The notes: generated by a model from the letters alone, not told the origin. 9,483 nucleotides of DNA from DASXMX01 sp036794395 (GCA_036794395.1 DAIRGS010000270.1:1-9483); one strand, 5' to 3'; numbered from the stretch's first letter, positions 1 to 7,134 are shown. Numbers and translations: made by a program.

Positions 1-2
1 GA

Positions 3-113
3 CTTACATCGACCGGTGAAGTGGTTGGCAAGGCGATCGAGCAGTCGATGGAGCAGGTACGCATCGGGTGGGTAACTCCTCCCGGAGCGCCTGTCGAGCC
101 GGCCGCACATTGA
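3..113 (+). CDS. C-terminal end of an upstream flagellar gene, possibly FliR (partial)
   Basis: This is the only + strand frame that stays open from the window edge to a stop (TGA at 111-113); the other two frames stop at about 18 and 75. It encodes 36 residues, starting LTSTGEVVGKAIEQ and ending EPAAH. The piece is hydrophilic, with one amphipathic stretch and a proline/alanine-rich tail, and no membrane segment is visible in it. fliR usually precedes flhB in flagellar operons, and FliR ends with a short cytoplasmic tail, so FliR is the likely identity from position. The fragment itself has no diagnostic motif, so no gene symbol is given. The 33-nt gap to flhB fits one operon. Confidence 0.5.
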   Translation, partial: LTSTGEVVGKAIEQSMEQVRIGWVTPPGAPVEPAAH

Positions 114-146
114 AGAGGTATGAACTCGAACGATTGAGCAGACGAA

Positions 147-1226
147 ATGGCAGATGATACGGGCGATAAAACAGAAGCACCCACCCCCCGGCGAAGAGCC
201 GAAGCGCGGGAGCAGGGGAACATCGCCCGGAGCCAGGACCTTACCGTCGCCCTCATGCTGCTGGGCGTGATGATCACCCTCAATTCGACAGGCCCGCGAC
301 TGGTGAATGTCCTGAAGATCCTCCTTCATTCGATGCTCAGCGCGGAATCACTTTCGGATTTCAGTGGCCGTGGTGCGACCAACGGCGCATTGCATGCGGT
401 TTATGCAGCAGGGGCGGCGCTGGCGCCGCTTCTCATCGCGGTGATGGTGATCGCATGCGTGTCCAACATTGTGCAGGTGGGAATCAACTTCAATCCGCAA
501 AAATTGATGCCGAACCTGGCGGCGCTGAATCCAACACGCGGCTTCGGCAAGCTTTTCAGCAGCCGCAGCCCAATTCAACTGGGCATGAGCGTCATCAAGA
601 TGGCGATTCTCAGTATGGTCGCTTATTCCGCTCTTCGTAATCGCATGGGTCAGGTCGCTTCAGTCCAGAAGCTCGACTTCCTTCAAATCTTTGGGTTGAG
701 CGCTTCACTTGTTTACTCGATCGCGATGCGCGTGGGGATTGCCATGTTGATTATCGCAATCATCGACTATGCCATTCAAAGGTGGCGTCATGAGCGCGAT
801 CTCCGCATGAGCAAGCAGGACGTTAAGGAAGAGATGCGCCGCATGGACGGCGATCCCAAGATCAAGCTGCGCCGCCGCCAGATCGCCATGACGAACCTGC
901 GGCGCAAGCTCAAAAAGGATGTTCCCACTGCCGATGTGGTGGTCACCAATCCAACGGAATTCGCGATCGCACTGAAGTACGACTCCAAAGCGATGCATGC
1001 CCCGCGCGTGATCGCCAAGGGCCAGGGTCTGATCGCCCAGCGCATCCGCGAAATTGCCATTGAGGCTGGAGTACCGATTCTCGAGCGCAAGCCCCTGGCG
1101 CGGGCGCTCTACAAGCTGGTGGAGGTTGGACAGGAAATCCCAGAACAGTTCTACGCCGCCGTCGCGGAAATTCTGGCATACGTTTACGAACTTTCAGGCA
1201 AAGGCAGACAACGACAACCGGCTTAA
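147..1226 (+). CDS. flhB: Flagellar type III export switch protein FlhB
   Basis: FlhB sits in the inner membrane at the base of the flagellum and switches the export apparatus from rod/hook to filament substrates. The 359-residue product has the typical length. The N-terminus carries the family signature (DKTEAPTPRRRAEAREQGNI, residues 7-26). Four hydrophobic segments follow at about 32-48, 85-108, 145-163 and 183-208. The conserved linker MSKQDVKEEMRRMDGDPKIK spans 221-240. The cytoplasmic domain has the self-cleavage loop, but it reads NPTE (268-271) rather than the usual NPTH, followed by FAIALKYD and the conserved AxxLYKLV stretch. The Asn-Pro pair where cleavage occurs is intact. The start at 147 is chosen because an in-frame ATG at 120 runs into a stop at 135-137; the ribosome site is weak. 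flhA follows after 68 nt. Confidence 0.96.
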   Translation: MADDTGDKTEAPTPRRRAEAREQGNIARSQDLTVALMLLGVMITLNSTGPRLVNVLKILLHSMLSAESLSDFSGRGATNGALHAVYAAGAALAPLLIAVMVIACVSNIVQVGINFNPQKLMPNLAALNPTRGFGKLFSSRSPIQLGMSVIKMAILSMVAYSALRNRMGQVASVQKLDFLQIFGLSASLVYSIAMRVGIAMLIIAIIDYAIQRWRHERDLRMSKQDVKEEMRRMDGDPKIKLRRRQIAMTNLRRKLKKDVPTADVVVTNPTEFAIALKYDSKAMHAPRVIAKGQGLIAQRIREIAIEAGVPILERKPLARALYKLVEVGQEIPEQFYAAVAEILAYVYELSGKGRQRQPA

Positions 1227-1258
1227 ACGAAGGACAAGAAATGCATCGCACAGTTTCT

Positions 1259-1285
1259 ACTCAGCACTCAGCACTCAGCACTCAG
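1259..1285. repeat. 7-bp tandem repeat just upstream of flhA
   Basis: Three full copies of ACTCAGC plus a fourth copy lacking the last base make a 27-bp perfect array. It ends nine bases before the flhA start codon and occupies the place where a Shine-Dalgarno sequence would be expected. No purine-rich ribosome site is seen between the array and the ATG. Such an array can gain or lose units by strand slippage, which would change the spacing upstream of flhA. Confidence 0.9.
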
Positions 1286-1294
1286 AATTGACTT

Positions 1295-3397
1295 ATGGCC
1301 TCGATCGCAGCCAATCCGATTCTGACAAAGGTCCACGAGAACCGGGGGATGATCTTTCCCCTCGCGTTCATCGCGCTGCTGGCCGTACTGTTGGTTCCAC
1401 TGCCGCCCTACATCCTGGACATGCTGCTCATTTGCAACATGACGCTTTCGGTGATCGTTCTTGTGACGACCATTTATGTGCAAAGTCCCTTGGAATTTGC
1501 CGTGTTTCCGTCGTTGCTGCTCGCCGTCACAATGTTCCGGCTGGTGTTGAACGTCGCAACCACCCGCCTGATCCTGACCACCAGCGGCGATTTTTCCAAC
1601 GCGATGGCCGGGGCGGGAAATGTCGTCGAGGCCTTCGCCGAGTTCGTCACACACGGCTCGCTCGCGGTTGGGATGATCATCTTCCTGATCATCTTCATCA
1701 TTCAGTTTATCGTTATTACCAAAGGCTCCGGGCGCATCTCGGAAGTGGCCGCGAGGTTCACACTCGATGCAATGCCCGGCAAGCAGATGGCGATCGATGC
1801 CGACCTGAGCGCGGGCATCATCACCGAGCCACAAGCCCGCGAGCGTCGCGAAGCGATCTCCCGAGAGGCTGATTTTTACGGGGCGATGGACGGTGCCAGC
1901 AAATTCGTCCGCGGTGACGCGATCGCGGGCATCATCATCACTTTCATCAACGTGTTGGGCGGCTTGTATGTCGGTATGGTCGAGCAGGGCTGGCCCCTGT
2001 TTGACTGCATGAAGCTTTACACCAAGCTGACCATCGGCGACGGGCTTGTCAGCCAGATCCCGGCGTTTGTTCTTTCACTCGCCGCGGGCTTGATCGTCAC
2101 GCGCACCAGCAGCCGCAATAACCTGGGCGATGAGTTGCTTGGTCAGCTCTTTGCCAAGCCGCGGGCGCTGGTCATTGCCGCGGCGTTTTTAGGGCTTCTG
2201 CTGTTCACGGGCATGCCCAAGGTTCCGATCCTGTTGCTGGGCAGTTGCTGCGGCGGGTTGGCATACACCCTGGACCGCAACGAAAAGCGAACCGTCGCCG
2301 CGGCCGCTAATAAAGAGCGCGAGAAAGTCGCCGCCGCGAAGAAGGAGCCGGACAAGGTCGAGAAGCTTCTCGACGTCGACGCCATGGAGCTCGAGGTGGG
2401 CTATGGCCTGGTGCGCCTGGTCGATGCCAGCAAGGGCGGCGACCTGCTGGATCGCATCAGCATGATCCGACGCCAGATCGCCGTCGAGCTGGGGATCGTG
2501 GTGCCGCCTGTTCGCATTCGCGACAACATGCAGTTGGGCGCCAATGACTACAACATCAAGATCAAGGCCCAGGTGGTTACCAAGGGCGTAACGTATCCCG
2601 AGCAGTTCCTCGCCATGGACAACGGCGCGACCAGCGGCCCCATCCCCGGCGGCACGCTTACCGCCGAGCCCGCGTTTGGGCTCCCGGCTTACTGGATTAC
2701 CGAATCCGAGCGACCCCAGGCTGAGATGCTGAATTACACCGTCGTCGAGGCCAGCGCGGTTCTGGCCACGCATCTGACGGAGGTCGTTAAGTCTCATGCA
2801 AATGAGTTGCTAACCCGCCAGGAAGTCAAAAACCTTCTGGACAACCTGAAGGCCCGCGTCCCCGCCCTGATCGAAGAAGTTGTGCCCACGATCGTCAAGC
2901 CCGGCGAGCTTCAAAAGGTCCTGCAGAACTTGCTCCGCGAACGCGTGCCGGTTCGCGATTTGGAAACGATTATCGAAACATTGGGCGATTTCGCGCCGCG
3001 CACCAAAGATCTCGAAGTGCTCACCGAGTATGTCCGCAATGCCCTCGCCCGCACGATCTGCAAGCAATATGTGGATGACCGCGATCGCATCTGGTGCCTC
3101 ACCTTCGAGCCCGCACTCGAGGATGTGATCAACGGTCATCTCGATCGCAGCGAACGCGGGACAACCAATACCATGTCGGCTCAAACGACTCAGCAACTGG
3201 TCAAACAGATTTCAACCAAGGTGAATGAATTGACGCAAACCGGGCGGACTGCGGTGTTGCTATGCAGTCCGCAAATTCGATCGGCGGTGCGCCGGATGAT
3301 CGAGAGCGCGCTGCCGCAGGTTGCGGTGCTGGCTTACAACGAAATCGTTTCAGATGTCACTGTGGAAGCAATTGGATTGATCGGAATGAACGGCTAG
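1295..3397 (+). CDS. flhA: Flagellar type III export gate protein FlhA
   Basis: FlhA is the large export-gate protein; its C-terminal domains form a ring that docks chaperone-substrate complexes and FlhB. The 700-residue length is normal. Residues 1 to about 325 are hydrophobic with multiple transmembrane segments and contain the family blocks LNVATTRLIL and, at 147-171, the FHIPEP signature (RISEVAARFTLDAMPGKQMA and following residues). A lysine/glutamate/alanine-rich linker lies at about 328-360. The cytoplasmic domain begins near MELEVGYGLVRLVD (364) and includes the conserved GxLQKVLQNLLRERVPVRDL and NALARTICKQY stretches. The protein ends IGLIGMNG. An in-frame TGA at 1289-1291 rules out a start upstream of 1295. 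No Shine-Dalgarno is visible, so initiation may depend on coupling or a leader-independent route. flhF starts 37 nt after the stop. Confidence 0.97.
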   Translation: MASIAANPILTKVHENRGMIFPLAFIALLAVLLVPLPPYILDMLLICNMTLSVIVLVTTIYVQSPLEFAVFPSLLLAVTMFRLVLNVATTRLILTTSGDFSNAMAGAGNVVEAFAEFVTHGSLAVGMIIFLIIFIIQFIVITKGSGRISEVAARFTLDAMPGKQMAIDADLSAGIITEPQARERREAISREADFYGAMDGASKFVRGDAIAGIIITFINVLGGLYVGMVEQGWPLFDCMKLYTKLTIGDGLVSQIPAFVLSLAAGLIVTRTSSRNNLGDELLGQLFAKPRALVIAAAFLGLLLFTGMPKVPILLLGSCCGGLAYTLDRNEKRTVAAAANKEREKVAAAKKEPDKVEKLLDVDAMELEVGYGLVRLVDASKGGDLLDRISMIRRQIAVELGIVVPPVRIRDNMQLGANDYNIKIKAQVVTKGVTYPEQFLAMDNGATSGPIPGGTLTAEPAFGLPAYWITESERPQAEMLNYTVVEASAVLATHLTEVVKSHANELLTRQEVKNLLDNLKARVPALIEEVVPTIVKPGELQKVLQNLLRERVPVRDLETIIETLGDFAPRTKDLEVLTEYVRNALARTICKQYVDDRDRIWCLTFEPALEDVINGHLDRSERGTTNTMSAQTTQQLVKQISTKVNELTQTGRTAVLLCSPQIRSAVRRMIESALPQVAVLAYNEIVSDVTVEAIGLIGMNG

Positions 3398-3433
3398 TCG
3401 CGGTAAGCGTGTGAATAACCGCCGGAACAGAAC

Positions 3434-4645
3434 ATGAACCTGCAAACCTTCAAAGCGCCGACGATGGCCGAGGCCCTGACTCAAGTAAAGAGCAGCATGG
3501 GCACCGATGCCGTCATCCTGCACACGCGCACGTTCCAGACGCGCGCGTGGCTGGGGCTTCGCCGCAAGGAAATGGTTGAGATTACGGCAGGGCGGGGCAT
3601 CGGCATTGCCGAGCGCCGACGTCAGTCCGCTCCCTCGGCGCGCGGTCCGGCAGCGCCCCCCGCGACGTATGGCCGGCCCGGAACCGTAACCCGACGCGCC
3701 ATCGAAAGCCGCCCGGCTTCCACCCGCGAATTTCTCGAAACCCCTGCTGCCACAGGCGCGGCAATGCTCAGCATCTCCCAGGAAATGTCCGCCTTGAAGT
3801 CGATGGTGAAGGACCTGGTCGTTCAAACCCGCCAGCGCCAGGCCCCCAATGTTCCCGAAGAACTGTTCGATCTCTATCTGCGGCTGACCAGCAACCAGGT
3901 TTCCGAGGACTTGGCCACAGAAGTCATTAAAGATCTTCAACGCCAGGTCCGCCCGGAGCACTTCGCCCAGGGCGATTACGTCAAGGATCGCCTGATCGAG
4001 CTGCTCGAGAAGCTTGTTACAACGACCGGCCCGATCGTTCGCACGAAGCGCGATGGCCCGCACGTCGTCGCCCTGATCGGACCGACTGGCGTCGGCAAAA
4101 CCACCACCCTCGCCAAGCTCGCCGCCAATCTCAAGCTCAAAGAACGGCATCGCGTCGGACTGATTACGCTGGATACCTATCGCATTGCCGCTGTGGATCA
4201 GTTGAAGCGCTATGCCGACATCATCGGGTCGCCTTTGCGGGTGGTGTCGGGCGGCGAAGATCTTCGTGATGCGGTGCAGTCGATGAATAACTGCGAATTT
4301 CTTCTGATCGATACCGCCGGCCGCAGTCCCAACGATGCACTCAAGCTCAATGAACTCAAAGGCATTCTCGCCACAATCGAGCCTGACGAGGTTCATCTGG
4401 TTCTGGCCGCCACGGCCAGCCAGCAATGTCTTGAACTGGCGATCTCCAGGTTTAGCGAAGTGCGCACGGACAAACTGATTTTTACCAAGCTCGACGAGGC
4501 GGCCAATGTCGGGATTCTTTTGAATGTTGTGCGGAAGGTAAATAAAAGCCTTAGTTACCTTACGACCGGACAGGACGTTCCGGACGATATCGAAGTAGGG
4601 CACGGTCGGAGATTGGCCCAGCTGATACTGGGAGAGACCTTATAA
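3434..4645 (+). CDS. flhF: Flagellar SRP-type GTPase FlhF
   Basis: FlhF is an SRP/FtsY-family GTPase that marks where flagella are built and helps recruit the first basal-body components to the membrane. The 403-residue product begins with the typical B-domain motif (MNLQTFKAPTMAEAL), followed by VILHTRTF. A basic, proline/alanine-rich, probably disordered linker covers roughly 55-110. The N domain follows, then the G domain: P-loop GPTGVGKT at 216-223, LDTYR soon after, DTAGR at 293-297 and the guanine-specificity motif TKLD at 351-354. The ending, with a GQDVPDDIEVG motif about 20 residues before the C-terminus, is standard for FlhF. A weak GGAACA ribosome site precedes the ATG. A 70-nt palindrome starts three bases after the stop codon. 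Confidence 0.96.
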   Translation: MNLQTFKAPTMAEALTQVKSSMGTDAVILHTRTFQTRAWLGLRRKEMVEITAGRGIGIAERRRQSAPSARGPAAPPATYGRPGTVTRRAIESRPASTREFLETPAATGAAMLSISQEMSALKSMVKDLVVQTRQRQAPNVPEELFDLYLRLTSNQVSEDLATEVIKDLQRQVRPEHFAQGDYVKDRLIELLEKLVTTTGPIVRTKRDGPHVVALIGPTGVGKTTTLAKLAANLKLKERHRVGLITLDTYRIAAVDQLKRYADIIGSPLRVVSGGEDLRDAVQSMNNCEFLLIDTAGRSPNDALKLNELKGILATIEPDEVHLVLAATASQQCLELAISRFSEVRTDKLIFTKLDEAANVGILLNVVRKVNKSLSYLTTGQDVPDDIEVGHGRRLAQLILGETL

Positions 4646-4647
4646 GA

Positions 4648-4717
4648 TGCGATTTGCGATTTGCAATTTGAGATTGAAAGCGGTCTTTCGATCGCAAATC
4701 GCAAATTGAAAATCGCA
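4648..4717. repeat. 70-nt imperfect palindrome in the flhF-flhG gap
   Basis: Two 33-nt arms flank a CGGT loop (4681-4684). Read outward base by base without gaps, 28 positions are Watson-Crick pairs, two are G-T wobbles and three are mismatches (4671/4694, 4665/4700, 4656/4709). The arms are built from repeated units of the type GATTTGC / GCAAATC. The element fills most of the 109-nt gap between the flhF stop and the flhG start. In RNA it would form a long hairpin. There is no T-run after it, so it does not look like a standard intrinsic terminator; it could be a mobile palindromic repeat, an RNA processing site or an attenuator. Confidence 0.9.
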
Positions 4718-4754
4718 AATCCCATGCGGTTCTTCAACGCGGGAAGCGGTGGCT

Positions 4755-5687
4755 ATGACAATGGTAATTGACCAGGCGACGCAGTTGCGATCGCTGATAC
4801 GGGAACAAAAGCGAGTGAGCAGGCCTACAGCCGAGGACGAAGGCGAGCTGGTCGCGACGCGCCGCGCCAGCGTGATCGCCATCACCAGCGGCAAGGGTGG
4901 CGTGGGAAAGACCAACATTTCGGTCAACCTCGCGATTCGTCTGGCCGCGGCCGGTAAGTCAGTGGTGCTGCTGGACGCCGACCTGGGCCTGGCCAACGCC
5001 GATGTGCTCTGCAACATCGATCTGCCTGCGAATCTGTCGCACGTGATCGCCCGCCGGAAAGAATTGAGAGATGTTCTGGTCGCCGCCCCGGGAGGTTTCA
5101 GCTTGATCGGCGGCGCTTCAGGACTGGCCCGGATGGCCGACCTGACCGATGCCGATCGCCAGCGCATCGTTAACGCCATGGCGGAGCTCGAAGCCCAGGC
5201 GGACGTCATTCTGATCGACACCGGCGCGGGCATCAGCCCCAACGTGCTGGCATTCACGCGCGCCGCCGATCATGTACTGGTCGTCACGACGCCTGAGCCG
5301 ACCGCGATTACCGATGCGTACGCGGTGATCAAAGTGATTACCCGCGCTGACAAGGCGAGGCCATATGCTCAAGAAGGCGAACGCCGCCTGTCGCTGCTTG
5401 TGAACCAGGCCCGCAACGAAAACGAAGCGCGGATTGTTCACGATCGCATCGCCAAGGTTGCCAGGCAGTTCCTGGGCGTCAGCGTATTTGACGCGGGCTT
5501 TATTCCTGCAGACGAACAGGTATCGGCGGCGGTGCGAAAGCGCTCGCCATTCGTACTGTCGGCGCCCAAGTGTGCGGCGAGCCATGCGGTTTCGCAGCTT
5601 GCCATTCGACTTGAGCAGGGCGTGGCTGCGGCATCGGCCGAGCAAGGTAGCTTTTTCGATCGGATGAGCCGGTGGTTCCGGCGGTAA
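4755..5687 (+). CDS. flhG: Flagellar number regulator FlhG (MinD-like ATPase)
   Basis: FlhG (also FleN/YlxH) is a MinD/ParA-type ATPase that limits flagellar number and acts on FlhF. Numbering is from ATG 4755 (310 residues). The N-terminus has DQATQLR (6-12), matching the DQAxxLR motif known to stimulate FlhF GTPase activity. The deviant Walker A motif GKGGVGKT spans 46-53 with the signature lysine K47. DADLGLANAD is at 74-83 and the Walker B-like DTGAGISPNV at 155-164. The last residues, FFDRMSRWFRR, form a short basic amphipathic helix like the MinD membrane anchor. Starts at GTG 4749, ATG 4755 and ATG 4761 are all in frame; 4755 is preferred because GGGAAG (4741-4746) lies eight bases upstream of it. 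The next gene begins nine bases after the stop. Confidence 0.94.
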   Translation: MTMVIDQATQLRSLIREQKRVSRPTAEDEGELVATRRASVIAITSGKGGVGKTNISVNLAIRLAAAGKSVVLLDADLGLANADVLCNIDLPANLSHVIARRKELRDVLVAAPGGFSLIGGASGLARMADLTDADRQRIVNAMAELEAQADVILIDTGAGISPNVLAFTRAADHVLVVTTPEPTAITDAYAVIKVITRADKARPYAQEGERRLSLLVNQARNENEARIVHDRIAKVARQFLGVSVFDAGFIPADEQVSAAVRKRSPFVLSAPKCAASHAVSQLAIRLEQGVAAASAEQGSFFDRMSRWFRR

Positions 5688-5691
5688 GGAG
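5686..5691 (+). promoter_or_regulatory. Ribosome binding site overlapping the flhG stop
   Basis: AAGGAG overlaps the flhG TAA stop and lies five bases before the GTG at 5697. It is one of the best Shine-Dalgarno matches in the window and supports both the non-ATG start of the small downstream gene and translational coupling to flhG. Confidence 0.75.
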
Positions 5692-5696
5692 CGTGC

Positions 5697-5939
5697 GTGG
5701 CCCGAAGGCTCGGAGTGGCAATTGCGATGCTGGTGTTCGCGCTGTGTGTCCTATGTGGCATGGCGGCGGACAACTCCTTCACAGAGACCGTCGCACGTGC
5801 GCTCAAAGCCATGTTCGGAACCCTCGTCATCGGTCTGATTGTCGGAGCGATGGCGCAAAAAATGCTCGAAGAAAATTTGAAGGAATTGGCCAGGAAGTCG
5901 GAACTTTCGGAGGCGAAACCGCAACCCAAAGACCGATAA
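5697..5939 (+). CDS. Small two-helix membrane protein of the flagellar operon, function unknown
   Basis: This gene encodes 80 residues from a GTG start supported by AAGGAG at the right distance. I do not recognise the family. It has two hydrophobic segments: residues 5-24 after a basic MARRLG start, with cysteines at 17 and 20, and residues 36-53, containing a GxxxG helix-packing motif (G46, G50). The C-terminal tail (54-80) is highly charged and probably helical, with Glu/Lys pairs, then a proline-containing end. The first segment could instead be a signal peptide cleaved near A23/A24; no convincing lipobox precedes either cysteine. Its tight linkage to flhG, just before fliA, suggests a role in flagellar placement or assembly at the membrane, but this is inferred from position only. 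Confidence 0.8.
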   Translation: MARRLGVAIAMLVFALCVLCGMAADNSFTETVARALKAMFGTLVIGLIVGAMAQKMLEENLKELARKSELSEAKPQPKDR

Positions 5940-6055
5940 TCAAAAGTGGCGGCGCGTGCGCGCAATTACCCGCGGTGCGGGGCGAGGCGATTTTCGCGTT
6001 GTCTGGATGTGTGACTTAGTAACCACGGAAGGTTTGATCGCCTTCTCCATGGATT

Positions 6056-6061
6056 GGGAGG
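6056..6061 (+). promoter_or_regulatory. Ribosome binding site of fliA
   Basis: GGGAGG lies four bases before the ATG at 6066 and decides in favour of that start over the in-frame TTG at 6054, which overlaps the site itself. Confidence 0.7.
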
Positions 6062-6065
6062 CAGT

Positions 6066-6854
6066 ATGCCCAAGGCCCCGAAGCGGGAAATCAAGGACGT
6101 TTGGATTGAATACAAGAAAACCAAGACCGAGGCATTGCGGAATGTGCTGATGGAGCACTACCTGCACCTCGTTCGTTACAACGCCGAGCGCATTCACGTA
6201 AAGCTTCCCGATGAGGTGGAGCTTGATGATCTTATGTCCGCCGGGATCTTTGGCTTGATGGATGCCATCGCTGCCTTCGATCTCGAACGCGGGGTCAAGT
6301 TTGAAACCTACTGCGCTCCGCGTATCCGCGGCGCGATCCTCGACGAACTTCGCTCGATGGATTGGGTGCCGCGTCTGGTTCGGTCCCGCGCCCACAAGCT
6401 CGATAACGCCAGCAAGCAGTTGGAAGTTGAGCTGGGTCGTGCGCCGACCAACGAGGAAGTCGCCAAGCGTCTTAAGGTGCCGATGCCCGAGTTCGAGAAG
6501 ATGGCCAAAGACGCCAGTGCCGTCGGCCTCGTCTCGCTTTCGCGCAAGTGGTTCGAAACCGACAGCAACAAAGACGTTCGCGAAATCGACGTCCTCGAGG
6601 ATAAGCGCGGCGCTGACCCGGTTCGCGAGATCCAGCGCAAGGACCTCAAGGAACTGATCACCAAAGGCCTCTCCCGCGCCGAGCGCCTGATCATCATCCT
6701 TTACTACTTCGAAGAGATGACCATGAAGGAGATCGGCTCAACACTGGATCTCTCCGAGTCGCGGGTCAGCCAGATGCACTCGTCCATCCTGGCTCGGCTC
6801 AAAGCCCAGATGGCCGACAAACGCAAGGAATTCCAAGAGGCCGCGGCAGTGTAA
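6066..6854 (+). CDS. fliA: Flagellar sigma factor sigma-28 (FliA/WhiG family)
   Basis: This is a sigma-70-family factor of the FliA/SigD/WhiG class, which directs RNA polymerase to late flagellar and motility promoters once the hook-basal body is complete. From ATG 6066 it has 262 residues, typical of the class. Region 2 covers about 30-100 and includes DDLMSAGIFGLMDAI (54-68), AFDLERGVKFETYCAPRIRG (70-89) and ILDELRSMDWVPR (91-103), the FliA-type core-binding and -10 recognition segment. Region 3 follows at about 107-150 (GRAPTNEEVAKRL). Region 4 (195-250) has the helix-turn-helix MTMKEIGSTLDLSESRVSQM (218-237). A 126-nt gap separates it from the preceding gene, so a private promoter is possible, but I could not identify one. 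No anti-sigma factor FlgM is visible nearby. Confidence 0.95.
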   Translation: MPKAPKREIKDVWIEYKKTKTEALRNVLMEHYLHLVRYNAERIHVKLPDEVELDDLMSAGIFGLMDAIAAFDLERGVKFETYCAPRIRGAILDELRSMDWVPRLVRSRAHKLDNASKQLEVELGRAPTNEEVAKRLKVPMPEFEKMAKDASAVGLVSLSRKWFETDSNKDVREIDVLEDKRGADPVREIQRKDLKELITKGLSRAERLIIILYYFEEMTMKEIGSTLDLSESRVSQMHSSILARLKAQMADKRKEFQEAAAV

Positions 6855-6888
6855 ATGACGCTGCGCGATTCGGTGCCTTTGCTTTTAA

Positions 6889-7088
6889 GTGGCACGGCCT
6901 TCCAGGCCGTGGTCGGGCAAGCCACCGATCCGGTGCCGGGTGAGATGTGGGAAAACCAACTCGTCGGAACCGAGCATTTTCTTCAGGCGAATCGGAAGGT
7001 TGCCTGTATGTCTTAACTTGGTTTTCCCACATCTACCCCGTCGCTGGCCATCGTCCCCCTCGACCATGGGCTGGAAGCCCCATGTCAC
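6889..7088. repeat. REPIN-like inverted repeat element with two hairpin-bearing arms
   Basis: The left arm (6889-6959) and the reverse complement of the right arm (7018-7088) are both 71 nt long and align end to end, around a 58-nt centre. The innermost 17 bases (AGATGTGGGAAAACCAA, 6943-6959, against 7018-7034) match perfectly. The outer ends each hold a hairpin with a TCC loop: CACGGCCT-TCC-AGGCCGTG at 6893-6911, and on the - strand CATGGGGCT-TCC-AGCCCATG at 7065-7084. TGGTCG follows each hairpin. The middle of the arms is more diverged. The centre can form smaller stems, such as CAGGC/GCCTG at 6984-7006. Two palindromic units in inverted orientation are the layout of REPINs; no transposase is present in the window. 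Confidence 0.8.
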
Positions 7089-7134
7089 AAAGGTGCGGAA
7101 TTGCGCGCGGTAATTTACCCCGGAGAACTCATTG

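Noticed and set aside
1054..1872. A 272-codon + strand frame overlapping the end of flhB and start of flhA
   Set aside because: It overlaps two well-supported genes in another frame, and its product is rich in Arg, His and Asp without any domain pattern.
3400..3422. GCGGT/ACCGC inverted repeat in the flhA-flhF gap
   Set aside because: The stem is only five bases with a 13-base loop, as expected by chance, and no T-run follows.
3350..4603. A 417-codon open frame on the - strand opposite flhF
   Set aside because: It lies antisense to a clearly recognised flhF, has low-complexity, charge-rich content, and no ribosome site or family resemblance; GC-rich coding sequence often opens such frames.
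5946..5958. Possible sigma-54 promoter upstream of fliA
   Set aside because: TGGC and TGC are present, but the spacing between the GG and GC elements is two bases short of the sigma-54 consensus.
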